From: Alphaproteobacteria bacterium
GTDB lineage: Bacteria; Pseudomonadota; Alphaproteobacteria; Reyranellales; Reyranellaceae
Length of the DNA stretch: 64,000 nucleotides
Assembly: GCA_016869975.1 (NCBI GenBank)
Contig: VGCZ01000006.1
Location: forward strand, 1 to 64,000
Reading direction: 5' to 3'
Every line of letters starts with the position of its first letter. Position 1 is the stretch's first letter. Below are positions 7,630 through 16,525 of this stretch, piece after piece. Below the pieces are notes generated by a model. That model made no database searches. It worked only from the letters and a program-made list of their open reading frames with translations, and was not told the DNA's origin. A program made the translations under genes and the position numbers.

Positions 7630-8197
7630 CGGCCGCCGGCTCGTGCTCGTCGTGGGCGCGAGCGGGGTCGGCAAGGACAGCTTGCTCGACGGCGCGCGGG
7701 CGGTCTTTCGCGCCGACCCGAACGTCGCCTTCGTGCGCCGCGTGATCACCCGGCCGGCCGGCTCCGGCGGCGAGGGCCATGTTGCAGCCTCGGCCGACGC
7801 GTTCGCGGCGATGTGCGCGGCGGGAGCCTTCGCCATACACTGGCCGGCCAACGGCCTGCGCTACGGCCTGCCGCGGCGGATGGACGACGACCTCGCGGCC
7901 GGCCGCGTCGTCGTCGCCAACGTCTCGCGCCAGGTGCTCGATGCGGCGCGGCGGCGCTACCCCGGCCTGACGGTCTGCGAGGTAACCGCCTCGACCGACA
8001 CGCTGCGCGCGCGGCTGGCGGCGCGCGGCCGCGAGAGCCCGGCCGAGATCGAGGCGCGGCTGGCGCGGGTCGGTGCTCCCACAACGGGACACGATGTCGT
8101 GGCCATCGCCAATGACGGCGACCTCGCCCTCGCCGTCGCCGCCTTCGCCCGGCTAATCGATCAGCTCTTGCCGGCGAGCGCGAAGCCCGCGACCTGA
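7622..8197 (+). CDS. phnN: PhnN, ribose 1,5-bisphosphokinase
   Basis: A 191-residue guanylate-kinase-like protein with P-loop GASGVGKDS (12-20) and the family block FVRRVITRPA. PhnN phosphorylates ribose 1,5-bisphosphate, a product of C-P lyase metabolism, to PRPP. Note that the Lys of the P-loop is followed by Asp-Ser instead of Ser/Thr-Thr, as in other PhnN proteins. It overlaps the HD gene by 8 nt and its 3' end runs 37 bp into the convergent DUF1045 gene. Last gene of the plus-strand operon. Confidence 0.92.
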   Translation: MPDGRRLVLVVGASGVGKDSLLDGARAVFRADPNVAFVRRVITRPAGSGGEGHVAASADAFAAMCAAGAFAIHWPANGLRYGLPRRMDDDLAAGRVVVANVSRQVLDAARRRYPGLTVCEVTASTDTLRARLAARGRESPAEIEARLARVGAPTTGHDVVAIANDGDLALAVAAFARLIDQLLPASAKPAT

Positions 8198-8841
8198 CGG
8201 AACGGCGCGCCGGGCGCCGGCTCGACGAACAGCCAGAGCGTGTCGAGGATGAACGGCGCCGACAGGGCCGGATCGAAGTAGCGTTGGAGCCAGGCGATCA
8301 GCGGCGCGCGCTCGGCCGCCGGCAGCCGGCTGGTCAGGGTGAAGTGCAGCCGGAACTCGTCCATCACGTAGGGGTAACCCCAGCGCGCCAGGTTGGCCTC
8401 CTGCGCCGGCGTCAGCCCATGGACGCGGCGGCGCGCCAGCTCCGCCGCGTCGGGCGGCCGGCGGAAGCCGTCGAAGGCTTCGACGACGTCGGCCGCCAGG
8501 GCGGCCAGGGCCGGCGGGCTGACGACCGGCCGCAGCGCGATGAAGCCCGAGAGGTCCTGCACCGACAGCGGACCCAGATCGACCGGCGCGGTACGCGCGG
8601 CGTATGCCGCCAATGCGTCGAGCAGCGCGGCCTCGTCGCGACCCTCGGCGAGCTGGAAGGGCGGCTTGAGCGTGCCGTGGAAGCCGTAGCGGTCGGCCTC
8701 GCGGGTGATCGGCATCGTCTGGGGCAGTGGCTGCGCCCGCGGCAGGTCGGTCAGCGCGTCGCGACCCAGCCAGGCGGCGGCGTGCCGGGCGAGGGCGGAG
8801 CCGGGGGCGGGGGCGGCGTAGATGGCGTAGCGGTAGGTCAC
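8161..8841 (-). CDS. DUF1045 2H-phosphoesterase-like phosphonate metabolism protein
   Basis: A 226-residue protein of the DUF1045 family, which recurs in C-P lyase loci. Two short His motifs, FHGTL near the N terminus and LHFTL near the C terminus, are the HxTx signatures of 2H phosphoesterases, which act on cyclic phosphodiesters. A role in clearing a cyclic ribose phosphate by-product is therefore plausible but inferred. I chose the GTG at 8841 because the protein then begins VTYRYAIYAAP like its relatives; the frame is open further upstream with unlikely sequence. The 3' ends of this gene and phnN overlap by 37 bp. Confidence 0.82.
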   Translation of the reverse strand: MTYRYAIYAAPAPGSALARHAAAWLGRDALTDLPRAQPLPQTMPITREADRYGFHGTLKPPFQLAEGRDEAALLDALAAYAARTAPVDLGPLSVQDLSGFIALRPVVSPPALAALAADVVEAFDGFRRPPDAAELARRRVHGLTPAQEANLARWGYPYVMDEFRLHFTLTSRLPAAERAPLIAWLQRYFDPALSAPFILDTLWLFVEPAPGAPFRQVAGFALAGKS

Positions 8842-9005
8842 GGCGGTTCCTGACTGTAACAAGGCGTTTCCGCCCGTCGCAGCGGCTTTTGCCAAGCCCC
8901 GGGAGAGGCTAGGACACACGCATTGTGACCACATGCGACACTGACAACATCGCCGCGACCTGTTAATAGATCGTTTCAACCTCTCTAAACGGACAACCGG
9001 ACGCC

Positions 9006-9569
9006 ATGCTTCAGGCAGGCCTTGCCCTATCCGGACTGATCGTCGGTTTCGTGCTCGGCACCTTGGGCGAGTACTGGATCCATCGTGGCATGCACCATCG
9101 ATGGGTCGGCCGTTTTCTGGTCAAGCGCCACGGCGACCACCACATGGACGGCCTGGGCCAGGGCGTGCTGCAGGAATTCCGGGACTACGCCGCGGGCGCG
9201 CTGGCCGCCGCCGTGCTCCTGCTGCCGCTCGACTATTACTTCGTCACCGGCGGCTGGTTCGCCGGCGCCGGCATCGCCGGCGCGCTGATCCACGCGATCT
9301 TCGCCGCCTGGTGTCACCAAGCCCAGCACGAGGACCCGCGCCTGTTGCCGTGGCAGTCGGCCACCCCGGTGCACTTCGTCCACCACAAGCGCAACCAGCC
9401 CGGGCACAATTACGGCATCAGCGTCGACTGGTGGGACAAGGCCTTCGGCACCTACAAGCCCGAGCCGGGCTGGCGGGCCCTGATGGAACCCAACGCGCCG
9501 CGTCGGCCGTGGTGGCGGCTCGACTGGGCCGACCATCGTCCGGTCTCGATCCGCGGCCGTCGCGCCTGA
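9006..9569 (+). CDS. Fatty acid hydroxylase / sterol desaturase family di-iron membrane protein
   Basis: A 187-residue integral membrane protein with the histidine clusters of the superfamily: HRGMHH (26-31), HGDHH (42-46), HQAQH (104-108), HFVHH (123-127) and a final His134 in GHNYG. Hydrophobic segments occur at about 5-22, 60-80 and 86-102. Such enzymes hydroxylate or desaturate lipids or carotenoids at a non-haem di-iron centre. The next gene encodes a ceramide-glucosyltransferase-like enzyme, so a lipid substrate, possibly a fatty acyl or sphingoid chain, is likely but unproven. Confidence 0.8.
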   Translation: MLQAGLALSGLIVGFVLGTLGEYWIHRGMHHRWVGRFLVKRHGDHHMDGLGQGVLQEFRDYAAGALAAAVLLLPLDYYFVTGGWFAGAGIAGALIHAIFAAWCHQAQHEDPRLLPWQSATPVHFVHHKRNQPGHNYGISVDWWDKAFGTYKPEPGWRALMEPNAPRRPWWRLDWADHRPVSIRGRRA

Positions 9570-9608
9570 GGCCGCGCCACCACACCGCTGACCGCTCTCG
9601 ATCGCCCT

Positions 9609-10799
9609 ATGACCGCCACCGGCCTCAGCGTGACGATCGCCGCCATCCTGTGGTGCGTCGCGACCGGTTGGCATGTCGTGACCCACGTGTTGGCTTTGGT
9701 ACGCCACCGCAAGCCCGCAGGCGAGCCACCACCGGCCTCCGCCTTTACGGTGGTCGCGCCGATGGTCGGCGACGGCGACGCGTCGCCGGCCTATGTCGCG
9801 GCGCTGGTGGATTTGGCGAAGGCGGGCGCGGAAGTCCTTATTTGCGTTGAGGAATATGACGATCCGGCAGCTGAGCGGGTGACTCTACACTGGACCTACC
9901 TGACCGGCGAGTTGCCGCCACTGCTGATCGGCCGGGCCACGATTTCTTTCAATCCCAAAGTCAATAATATCGCCAAAGGCCTTGAAACAGCGAGCAGATC
10001 TCTGATCGTTGTCATGGATAGCGGCAGCCTCCTGCGGGTCGACGAGCTGCGTGCCATGGGCGCCATGATCAACGAGCGCACGGGCCTCGTGCAGGGCCTG
10101 AAACCGCCGCGCGGCGCGCGCAACTGGGCGGCCGAGGCGGAATGCACGATGCTCAACGGCTATAGCGCCCGCATGATCTTCGCGTTGGACAAGATCGGCT
10201 TCCAGGCTGCGTGCGGCGGAATCCTGCTGTTCTCGCGCGCGGCTTTCGAGAAGATCGGCGGGGTCGAGGCCTTCTCGATCGAGATTGCTGAGGATCAGTC
10301 GTTGCTCGCGGCCATGCGCGACGCCGGCTTGCGCACCACCGTGGCCGACATCGTGCCGGCCTTCCCGCGGCCCTATCGCCGTTGGAGCGATATCTGGGGG
10401 CGCCAGGTGCGCTGGGCCCGCCTGCGCTGGCTGATGGCGCCGGTCACGGTGTTCCTTGAGCCGCTGTTGAGCGGCGCGGTCTCGATGGTCGCCGCCTTGA
10501 TGGCCGGCCCGGCGCTGCTGCCGGCCTGGCTCGACTGGACCTCGGCCGCCGGCATCGCGCTCATCGTCGTGGCTCATTGGGCGATCTGGATCGGCTTCGA
10601 GATGCTGTTCTTGAAGGGCCGAGGCCTGCATTGGTCGTGGCGGCAGATCCCGTGCATCGTGCTGCGCGAGACGCTGATGCTGCCGATCGCGATCCATGCG
10701 CTGAGCGGCCGCGACATCAAGTGGCGCGATGTCGATGTCGTCGGCGGCTGGCGCGAGCAGCGGGCGCGGGCGGCCAGTCGCGGCGGGGCGGCGGCGTGA
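9609..10799 (+). CDS. GT21-type glycosyltransferase (ceramide glucosyltransferase / HpnI-like)
   Basis: A 396-residue membrane glycosyltransferase. It has an N-terminal membrane anchor (about 4-30), a GT-A domain with NPKVNN (115-120), DSGS (137-140), EDQ (228-230) and RQVRW (265-269), and C-terminal membrane spans (about 285-310 and 318-340). This D1-D2-D3-(Q/R)xxRW order is that of ceramide glucosyltransferases and of HpnI, which adds N-acetylglucosamine in hopanoid synthesis. No other hopanoid genes are present, so a ceramide-like or other lipid acceptor is equally possible. The stop overlaps the STAS gene start (GTGA). Confidence 0.78.
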   Translation: MTATGLSVTIAAILWCVATGWHVVTHVLALVRHRKPAGEPPPASAFTVVAPMVGDGDASPAYVAALVDLAKAGAEVLICVEEYDDPAAERVTLHWTYLTGELPPLLIGRATISFNPKVNNIAKGLETASRSLIVVMDSGSLLRVDELRAMGAMINERTGLVQGLKPPRGARNWAAEAECTMLNGYSARMIFALDKIGFQAACGGILLFSRAAFEKIGGVEAFSIEIAEDQSLLAAMRDAGLRTTVADIVPAFPRPYRRWSDIWGRQVRWARLRWLMAPVTVFLEPLLSGAVSMVAALMAGPALLPAWLDWTSAAGIALIVVAHWAIWIGFEMLFLKGRGLHWSWRQIPCIVLRETLMLPIAIHALSGRDIKWRDVDVVGGWREQRARAASRGGAAA

Positions 10800-11158
10800 G
10801 CGCGCCGGCGGTCGAGGTCGTGGTGACGGCCCTGGATGGCGGCGCCAGCCTGGCGGTCGTGTCGGGCCGGCTCGATTCGGCCACGGTCCCGGCCATCGAG
10901 GGCGCGCTTCTGGCGCCCATCCAGCGTGGCCACGGCGTCATATACGACCTCGCCGACCTCACCTACATCAGCGCCGCGGGCGTGCGGCTGATCGTGGCGG
11001 CCGTACGGCGGGCCGAGGCGGCGCAGGCGCTGGTCGCCTTCGCCCGCGTGCCGGCCGAAGTCGCAGAGACGCTATCGGTGAGTGGCTTCGCGATGTTTCT
11101 GCACATGTTCGACTCGCGCGAGGAGGCCGTGGCGCATGTGCGCGGCAGCGGCGGCTGA
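10796..11158 (+). CDS. STAS-domain protein (anti-sigma factor antagonist type)
   Basis: A 120-residue single STAS domain starting at a GTG that overlaps the glycosyltransferase stop. DLADLTYISAAGVRLIV (51-67) is the conserved strand-turn-helix; Ser59 is at the position phosphorylated in SpoIIAA-type proteins. Such proteins bind or release a partner switch, either an anti-sigma factor or a component in a signalling or transport complex. No kinase or phosphatase is nearby. Its position between lipid glycosylation and polysaccharide export genes suggests it controls export or synthesis, which is inference. Confidence 0.8.
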   Translation: MSAPAVEVVVTALDGGASLAVVSGRLDSATVPAIEGALLAPIQRGHGVIYDLADLTYISAAGVRLIVAAVRRAEAAQALVAFARVPAEVAETLSVSGFAMFLHMFDSREEAVAHVRGSGG

Positions 11159-11253
11159 TGCGCCCGAACAAACAAGTTCCGGGATCGCGATTTTTTTGGT
11201 TGCTATGCGGCGGCGGTCGGTCTGAATACGCGCTGGATCAGGGGAGAAACCGG

Positions 11254-12366
11254 GTGCCGTCGACAGGATCAGGAAGCCGGACCAGTCGTATCGTCGCCTT
11301 GGCGTTGGCCGCCTTGCTGGCGGCCTGCGGCGACGACACGATTCCGGCCGCCGGTCCCGATATGAACGCAGTGGTGCCGGGCAACCCGAACAACCTGCCT
11401 TTCGACATCGTCGACCTCTCGCCGCAGACCATCGGCGCCATCTCCAGCGCTCCGGCGGCCCCGGCGGTGAGCGCCGCGCGACCGGCGCGCGGCACGGCGC
11501 CCTCCATTGTCGTGGCGCCGGGCGACGTGCTGCGCGTCCGCATCTTCGAGCCCTTCGACGGCAGCATCTTCGCGCCGTTGCAGAAGGGCGGCTCGGAGGT
11601 CGGCCTGTTGCGCGTGTCCGAGAACGGCACCATCACCGTGCCCTTCGCTGGAAGCGTGCCGGTCGCCGGCGCCAGCCTGCAGGCCGTCGAGGAGCGCATC
11701 GTCGCCCGGCTCACCGGTCGCGCGTTCCAACCCCAGGTCGTCGTCGAACTCGCGGTCGACCGCAGCAACACTTACGCGGTGTCCGGCGACGTCAAGCAGC
11801 CCGGCCGCTACTCGCTGCTCGAGGGCGCCAGGACGCTGGCCGACGCGATCAACCGCGCAGGCGGCACGGCGCGCGCGCCCAACCAGCACGACGTGATCCT
11901 CAAGCGGCGCGGCGTCGAGTATCGCATCCCGATGAGCGATCTGCTGGCCGGCGGCGATATCATGCTGCAACGGGACGACACCTTGGTGGTGACGACCAAC
12001 ATCAAGGCCTTCACGGCGCTGGGGGCGGTGCTCAAGAGCGGTAACATCGAGATCAACCGCACCAAGGTGTCGCTGCTCGAGGCGCTGGGCGAGGTCGGCG
12101 GGCTGAGCGACGAACGTGCCAACAAGACCGGCGTGTTCGTCTTTCGCCCGCAGGACTCCACGGCGTTCGCCAAGCCGAGCGACCGGCCGGTTGTCTATCG
12201 CCTCGATTTCGCCAAGCCGACCTCGGTCTTCGTCGCGCAGCAGTTTGCCATGCACCCGCGCGACGTGGTCTACGTCTCGAATTCGCCGCTTTATGAGGCC
12301 AACAAGGTGATCACCGTGTTCGGTACGTTGTTCAACCTCGGCTTCCCACGCGCGGCCGTACGATAA
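11254..12366 (+). CDS. Wza-like polysaccharide export outer-membrane lipoprotein
   Basis: A 370-residue lipoprotein. From the GTG at 11254 (preceded by GGGGAG at 11241-11246) the protein has basic residues, a hydrophobic stretch and a lipobox LLAAC with Cys25. An ATG at 11158 would put about 30 non-hydrophobic residues in front of that signal, so I rejected it. Then come a Poly_export domain (about 80-170) and SLBB-like repeats (TYAVSGDVKQPGRYSLLEG and a second at about 260-330). OPX proteins form the outer-membrane channel for capsule or exopolysaccharide. No Wzc-like tyrosine kinase is near. Confidence 0.88.
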   Translation: MPSTGSGSRTSRIVALALAALLAACGDDTIPAAGPDMNAVVPGNPNNLPFDIVDLSPQTIGAISSAPAAPAVSAARPARGTAPSIVVAPGDVLRVRIFEPFDGSIFAPLQKGGSEVGLLRVSENGTITVPFAGSVPVAGASLQAVEERIVARLTGRAFQPQVVVELAVDRSNTYAVSGDVKQPGRYSLLEGARTLADAINRAGGTARAPNQHDVILKRRGVEYRIPMSDLLAGGDIMLQRDDTLVVTTNIKAFTALGAVLKSGNIEINRTKVSLLEALGEVGGLSDERANKTGVFVFRPQDSTAFAKPSDRPVVYRLDFAKPTSVFVAQQFAMHPRDVVYVSNSPLYEANKVITVFGTLFNLGFPRAAVR

Positions 12367-12370
12367 CAGG

Positions 12371-12388
12371 CCGGCGGTTCTCCGCCGG
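12371..12388. promoter_or_regulatory. Short perfect hairpin between export lipoprotein and fusion-protein genes
   Basis: CCGGCGG (12371-12377), loop TTCT, CCGCCGG (12382-12388). There is no U-tract, so it is not a classical intrinsic terminator. It could be an RNA-stabilising or processing hairpin in the intercistronic gap just before the ATG at 12397. Confidence 0.4.
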
Positions 12389-12396
12389 ATCCCGCC

Positions 12397-13362
12397 ATGA
12401 CGACTCGTCTATCCACGCTCGCCGTCGCCTGGCTCGCCCTCGCCCTCGCCGGCGTGTCGTCGGCTGCGCTCGCCCAGAACAAGGCTGACGCCGGCGAGCG
12501 GTCGCCGCTCATCGTGCGCGGCTACACCGATGTGCCGAGCGCCACGGTGCGCGTTGGCACCGCGGGCGACGTCCTGATCGAGCTTCGCGTGCAGGACGGC
12601 CAGACCGTGAAGGCCGGCGACGTGGTGGCGGTGCTGCGCAATTACGAGATCGTCGGTCGTTCGCTGCGGATCTCCGAAGCCCGCCGCGATCTGGCGCGAC
12701 AGAAGTTCGAATCGCTGAAGAACGGCCCGCGCACCAAGGAACTCGCCAGCCAGGAGCAGGCGGTGCGGCTCGCCGAGCTCGAGAACAGGAAGACCCAGAT
12801 CGAGATGCAGAGCAGCGCGCTGCGACCCGAGATCAAGCAGATCAACCTCGAGGCCGCCCAGGCCAAGGTCGAGCAGGAGCAGCGCAAGCTCGTGACCATG
12901 CGCGCGGCGCTGGACATCGACGTGCAAACGGCGGCCGCCGAGCTGGCGATCGCCGAGGCCGAGGTCGAGCAGCTGCGCAGCAACCGCGAGAACTCGCTGG
13001 TCCGCTCGCCGATCAACGGGATCGTCCTGCAGCTCTATGCCCGCCAGGGCGAGGTCGTGGGCGGCCAAGGCGTCGCCAAGATCGTCGACCTCTCGCAGCT
13101 GCGCGTGCTGGCCGACGTCGACGAGGTGCAGCTCGACCGGGTGCAGGTCGGCGGCCGCGCCGAGATCAGGCTGCGGGGCCGTGACGAGCCGTACAAAGGC
13201 CGGGTCTCGCGCGTGGTGCCGTCGGTCAATCGCCTGCGCCGGCCCGATCCGGAAGGCGCCACGCCGATGGACGCGCGCGTCGTGCAGGTCGAGATCGAGT
13301 TCGTCGACACCGATCGCATCCCGCAGGTCATCGGCCGCGAAGTGCGCGTCACGCTCTACTGA
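12397..13362 (+). CDS. HlyD-family membrane fusion protein (DevB-like)
   Basis: A 321-residue periplasmic adaptor. A signal peptide covers about 1-27 (cleavage near AALAQ). Half-lipoyl/biotinyl motifs flank a long charged coiled coil (about 80-195), and a beta-barrel with GRAEIRLRGRDEPYKGRV follows at about 250-275. It is directly followed, with a TGATG overlap, by a MacB/DevC-like permease and an ATPase, so the three form an exporter of the DevBCA type, which in cyanobacteria exports glycolipids. The TolC-like partner is not in the window. Confidence 0.85.
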   Translation: MTTRLSTLAVAWLALALAGVSSAALAQNKADAGERSPLIVRGYTDVPSATVRVGTAGDVLIELRVQDGQTVKAGDVVAVLRNYEIVGRSLRISEARRDLARQKFESLKNGPRTKELASQEQAVRLAELENRKTQIEMQSSALRPEIKQINLEAAQAKVEQEQRKLVTMRAALDIDVQTAAAELAIAEAEVEQLRSNRENSLVRSPINGIVLQLYARQGEVVGGQGVAKIVDLSQLRVLADVDEVQLDRVQVGGRAEIRLRGRDEPYKGRVSRVVPSVNRLRRPDPEGATPMDARVVQVEIEFVDTDRIPQVIGREVRVTLY

Positions 13363-14654
13363 TGGTCGCGATACCTTCCTTCCGGCCTCCGCCCGACCTC
13401 GCCGACCGGTTGCGCTCGTTTTGGGTCGGCCTGCCATCGCGCGCGCGCCGGGTATGGTCGGAGTTCCGCCGCGCCGTCCTGATCTCGGCCAAGCTGCCGC
13501 TCGGCGTGCAGCAGCTGCGCCGTCAGCGCACCAGCGCGATCCTGGCGCTGTGCGGCGTCACCGCCAGCATCATCGTGATCTTCGCCCAGCTCGGCATCGA
13601 GAACGCCATCTACGAATCCTCGGTGCGCGTGCATCGCGCGGTGAAGGGCGATCTGGTGGTCGCCTCGGCGGGCTTCCAATCGCTGCAGCTCTTCACCTAC
13701 GTGCCGGTCGACGTCGTCGACATGGTGGGGGCGCATCCCAAGGTACGCGCCACCAAGATGTTTCATTTTGGCAATATGTCGATCCTGCACGACGGCATGC
13801 GCGGGCCGCGCCAGATCCTGTATTACGGCCTGGACGTCGAGCAGCCGGCGATCGACGTTCCTGGCCTGGCCGAGAACCTGCCCAAGCTGCGCATTCCGCG
13901 CCGCGTTCTGTACGATCGCAACTCGCGGCCGGTCTATGGCAACCTGATCGATCGCATCGCGCGCAGCGACGAGACCGTGGTGCTCGGCCCGCGCGACCAC
14001 CTGCAGCTCTACCGCCAGCTCTTCGCCGTCGGCACCTATTCGCTGGGCCCCAACATCCTCAACGATGGCTCGCTGATCACGTCGGATCTCACGCTCGCCG
14101 AGATATTCGGCTATCAGATCGACCGACCGGCTTTCATCGCCGTCGATCTGGCGCCGGGCGCCGACATCGGCGAGGTCGTGCGCGACCTGCGCGGCACCCT
14201 GGGCCGACGCGCCGACGTCTTCCTCAAGCACGAGTTCGTCGCGCGTGAGCGCGCCTTCTGGTCGCGCGACACGCCGATCGGCTATGTCACCAATCTCGGC
14301 TTCTTCCTCGGCGTCGCCATCGGCATGGTGTTCATCTACTACGCCAAGTACCAGATCATCCGCTCCTACCTGCCGGAGTACGCAATCCTGAAATGCTTTG
14401 GCTATGATCGTTGGTTCTTCCTGTCGGTCGTCATCCAGATCGGCGTCTGCGTCATCCTGCCGTCGCTGATCCTGGGCGCGGCGATCTCGTGGGGTATCTA
14501 CGCTGCGGCCGAGAGCGCCACGCATCTGGGCCTCTCGCTGGGCATCCGCGAGCTGGCGCTGGCCCTGGTCGCCGCCATCATCATGACGCTCGCCTCCAGC
14601 GTCTTCGCGCTGCGCCGGCTCGGCAAGGTCGATCCCGTCATGCTGTTCGACTGA
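13362..14654 (+). CDS. ABC transporter permease, DevC/MacB-like
   Basis: A 430-residue permease. A transmembrane span at about 57-77 (SAILALCGVTASIIVIF) is followed by a large periplasmic domain (about 80-300) and three C-terminal spans (about 308-330, 350-375 and 395-418), the layout of the FtsX/MacB family. The first 50 residues are an unusually long cytoplasmic extension. It pairs with the fusion protein upstream and the ATPase downstream. In DevBCA-type systems this subunit drives export of lipids or glycolipids from the inner membrane; the cargo here is unknown. Confidence 0.85.
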   Translation: MVAIPSFRPPPDLADRLRSFWVGLPSRARRVWSEFRRAVLISAKLPLGVQQLRRQRTSAILALCGVTASIIVIFAQLGIENAIYESSVRVHRAVKGDLVVASAGFQSLQLFTYVPVDVVDMVGAHPKVRATKMFHFGNMSILHDGMRGPRQILYYGLDVEQPAIDVPGLAENLPKLRIPRRVLYDRNSRPVYGNLIDRIARSDETVVLGPRDHLQLYRQLFAVGTYSLGPNILNDGSLITSDLTLAEIFGYQIDRPAFIAVDLAPGADIGEVVRDLRGTLGRRADVFLKHEFVARERAFWSRDTPIGYVTNLGFFLGVAIGMVFIYYAKYQIIRSYLPEYAILKCFGYDRWFFLSVVIQIGVCVILPSLILGAAISWGIYAAAESATHLGLSLGIRELALALVAAIIMTLASSVFALRRLGKVDPVMLFD

Positions 14655-14659
14655 GCGCC

Positions 14660-15370
14660 ATGGCGAGTTCCACGATATCCGGCGAGGGCCGCGCCGTCGT
14701 GGTCGAGGCCCGCGGTCTCAACCACTCCTACGGCACTGGCCAGCGCAAGGTCGACGTGCTGTTCGATATCGACATGGAGGTGCGCGAAGGCGAGATCGTC
14801 ATCGTGACCGGCCCGTCGGGCTCGGGCAAGACGACCCTGCTGACCATCCTCGGCACCATGCGGCGGCCGACCGAGGGGCATGTGCGTATCCTCGGCTACG
14901 ACATGCTCAACGCCACGCCGTCAGACATCGAGGTGATTCGCGGCCGGCTGCGCTTCCTGTTCCAGCGTCGCAATCTGCTCACCTCCCTCAATGTGCTGCA
15001 GAACGTGGTGGCGGGCGTCGCGATGACGCCGCTCACTAATCCGGCGTGGGACGAGATCCGCGGCCGCCATCTGCTGTCTCTGCTGGGCCTGGGCGACAAG
15101 GCCGAGGCGTGGCCGGATGAGCTGTCGGGAGGCCAGCAGCAGCGCGTCGCGGTGGCGCGCATGCTGATCGGCCTGCCGGACCTGATCATCGCCGACGAGC
15201 CCACCTCGGCGCTCGACCGCATCGCCGGGCGCATCGTCGTCGATCAGTTGCGCGAGCTGGCGCTGAAGGTGCGCTGCGCCGTGCTGCTGTCGACCCACGA
15301 CGAACGCATCTTCGACGTCGCCACCCGCCGCCTGCACATCGAGGACGGGCGAATCCACCAGATCGGCTAG
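14660..15370 (+). CDS. ABC transporter ATPase, DevA/LolD-like
   Basis: A 236-residue ATPase with Walker [10 protein letters not shown] (51-59), signature LSGGQQ (155-160), Walker B LIIADE (175-180) and the switch histidine in STHDER. It belongs to the LolD/MacB/DevA branch that works with FtsX-type permeases. It follows the permease gene by 5 nt. Its TAG stop shares a CTAG tetranucleotide with the stop of the convergent glycosyltransferase gene. Confidence 0.88.
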   Translation: MASSTISGEGRAVVVEARGLNHSYGTGQRKVDVLFDIDMEVREGEIVIVTGPSGSGKTTLLTILGTMRRPTEGHVRILGYDMLNATPSDIEVIRGRLRFLFQRRNLLTSLNVLQNVVAGVAMTPLTNPAWDEIRGRHLLSLLGLGDKAEAWPDELSGGQQQRVAVARMLIGLPDLIIADEPTSALDRIAGRIVVDQLRELALKVRCAVLLSTHDERIFDVATRRLHIEDGRIHQIG

Positions 15371-16494
15371 GCCGAGCTTCCCGCCAGCCTGGCGATTTCC
15401 TCGCCGACATCGTGCCAGGTCCGAGGCTGGTAGCGCTCGGCGATCAGCGCGGTGCACTCGCGACGGTACTGGGCGTCGAGCGCGAGGCGCTTGATCGCCG
15501 CCAGCCAACCCGGCCCATCGAGTTCGTCGACATGCGTGGCGAGGCCTTGCCCGGCCTCGCGCAGAGAGGTGTTGTCGCCGGCGACGCAGGGTTTGCCGAA
15601 CGACAGAGATTCGGTGATCGGCAGGCCCCAACCCTCGTGATGGGAAGGGAACACGGTGAACGCGCATTGCCGGTAGAGATGGACGAGCTCGGCGTCCGAC
15701 GGGCCGTCGACGAACCTTATGTGCCGCCCCCACATCTCGCGGTCGCGCGACATCAGATCGAAGACATCGCGGTCGTTCCAGCCGCGCTGGCCGGCCAGCA
15801 CGAGGGGCGGCGTGGCGTCGCCCAGCTCCTCGAAGAGGCGGCGCCACAACCAGTACAGGCCGGTGTGGTTCTTGCGCGGATTGAGCGTCGAGACATAGAG
15901 GACGTAACCGTCAGCTGGCAACCCGAGCGCGCGCAGGCGCGGCGAGGCGTCTGCTTCCACCCGCTCCTTGAGGTCCGAGCAGAGCGGCACATGGTGCACC
16001 GGAATGTCACGCTTGGCGGTTTGCTTGATATAGGCGGTCAGATCCTTCTCGACGAAGCGCGAGCTGACACACATCCAGTCGGCGCAATCGATCATCGCGT
16101 CGATGAAGCGGCGGAAATCCGCGGCGCCACTCTCGTTGCTGACAAGCTCTGGCCGGCGTATCGGCATGATGTCGTGGACATAGACGCCGATGCGGATCTT
16201 CTTGGCGCGCCGTTTGCGGGCGAGGTCGTCGATCTGGCGCTGACGCCAGAAGATCGCCGGCACGACGATGGTATCGCCCGCGCGCATCGGCGCCGCCTTG
16301 ACGCCGGGTTGCGGGTTGCGCCCGGCCTGTAGGGCGCCAACGCGGAAGCGGCCGAGCAGGCGATCATGGCGCAGGACATGACCACCGCGCGCGACCAGCT
16401 CGCGGGCGATCTCGTACTCGACCCGGGGAATGCCTGTGAGGCGCTCTTGCGGCCGGCTCACGCGCGTCGAGACCGTGACGTAGAGCGAACTCAT
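15367..16494 (-). CDS. Glycosyltransferase family 4 (GT-B)
   Basis: A 375-residue GT-B glycosyltransferase. The C-terminal donor domain carries the EGWGLPITE motif, an E-x7-E type site near residues 294-302, and the preceding VLYVSTLNPRKNH block that starts the second Rossmann fold. The N terminus has LTGIPRVEYEIARELV, as in rhamnosyl/mannosyl transferases of surface polysaccharide loci. It heads nothing on the minus strand beyond the three DxD transferases upstream, which it follows by 31 bp or more. The exact sugar cannot be told. Confidence 0.85.
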   Translation of the reverse strand: MSSLYVTVSTRVSRPQERLTGIPRVEYEIARELVARGGHVLRHDRLLGRFRVGALQAGRNPQPGVKAAPMRAGDTIVVPAIFWRQRQIDDLARKRRAKKIRIGVYVHDIMPIRRPELVSNESGAADFRRFIDAMIDCADWMCVSSRFVEKDLTAYIKQTAKRDIPVHHVPLCSDLKERVEADASPRLRALGLPADGYVLYVSTLNPRKNHTGLYWLWRRLFEELGDATPPLVLAGQRGWNDRDVFDLMSRDREMWGRHIRFVDGPSDAELVHLYRQCAFTVFPSHHEGWGLPITESLSFGKPCVAGDNTSLREAGQGLATHVDELDGPGWLAAIKRLALDAQYRRECTALIAERYQPRTWHDVGEEIARLAGSSA

Positions 16495-16525
16495 GCGATC
16501 TTCTTAGTGAGGAGGTAGCGACCGG

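Noticed and set aside
11158-11253. The upstream ATG at 11158 as the start of the export lipoprotein
   Set aside because: It would place a polar extension before a lipobox signal; the GTG at 11254 with GGGGAG fits better.
12371-12388. Hairpin as an intrinsic terminator
   Set aside because: No T-run follows and the next gene appears to be in the same operon.
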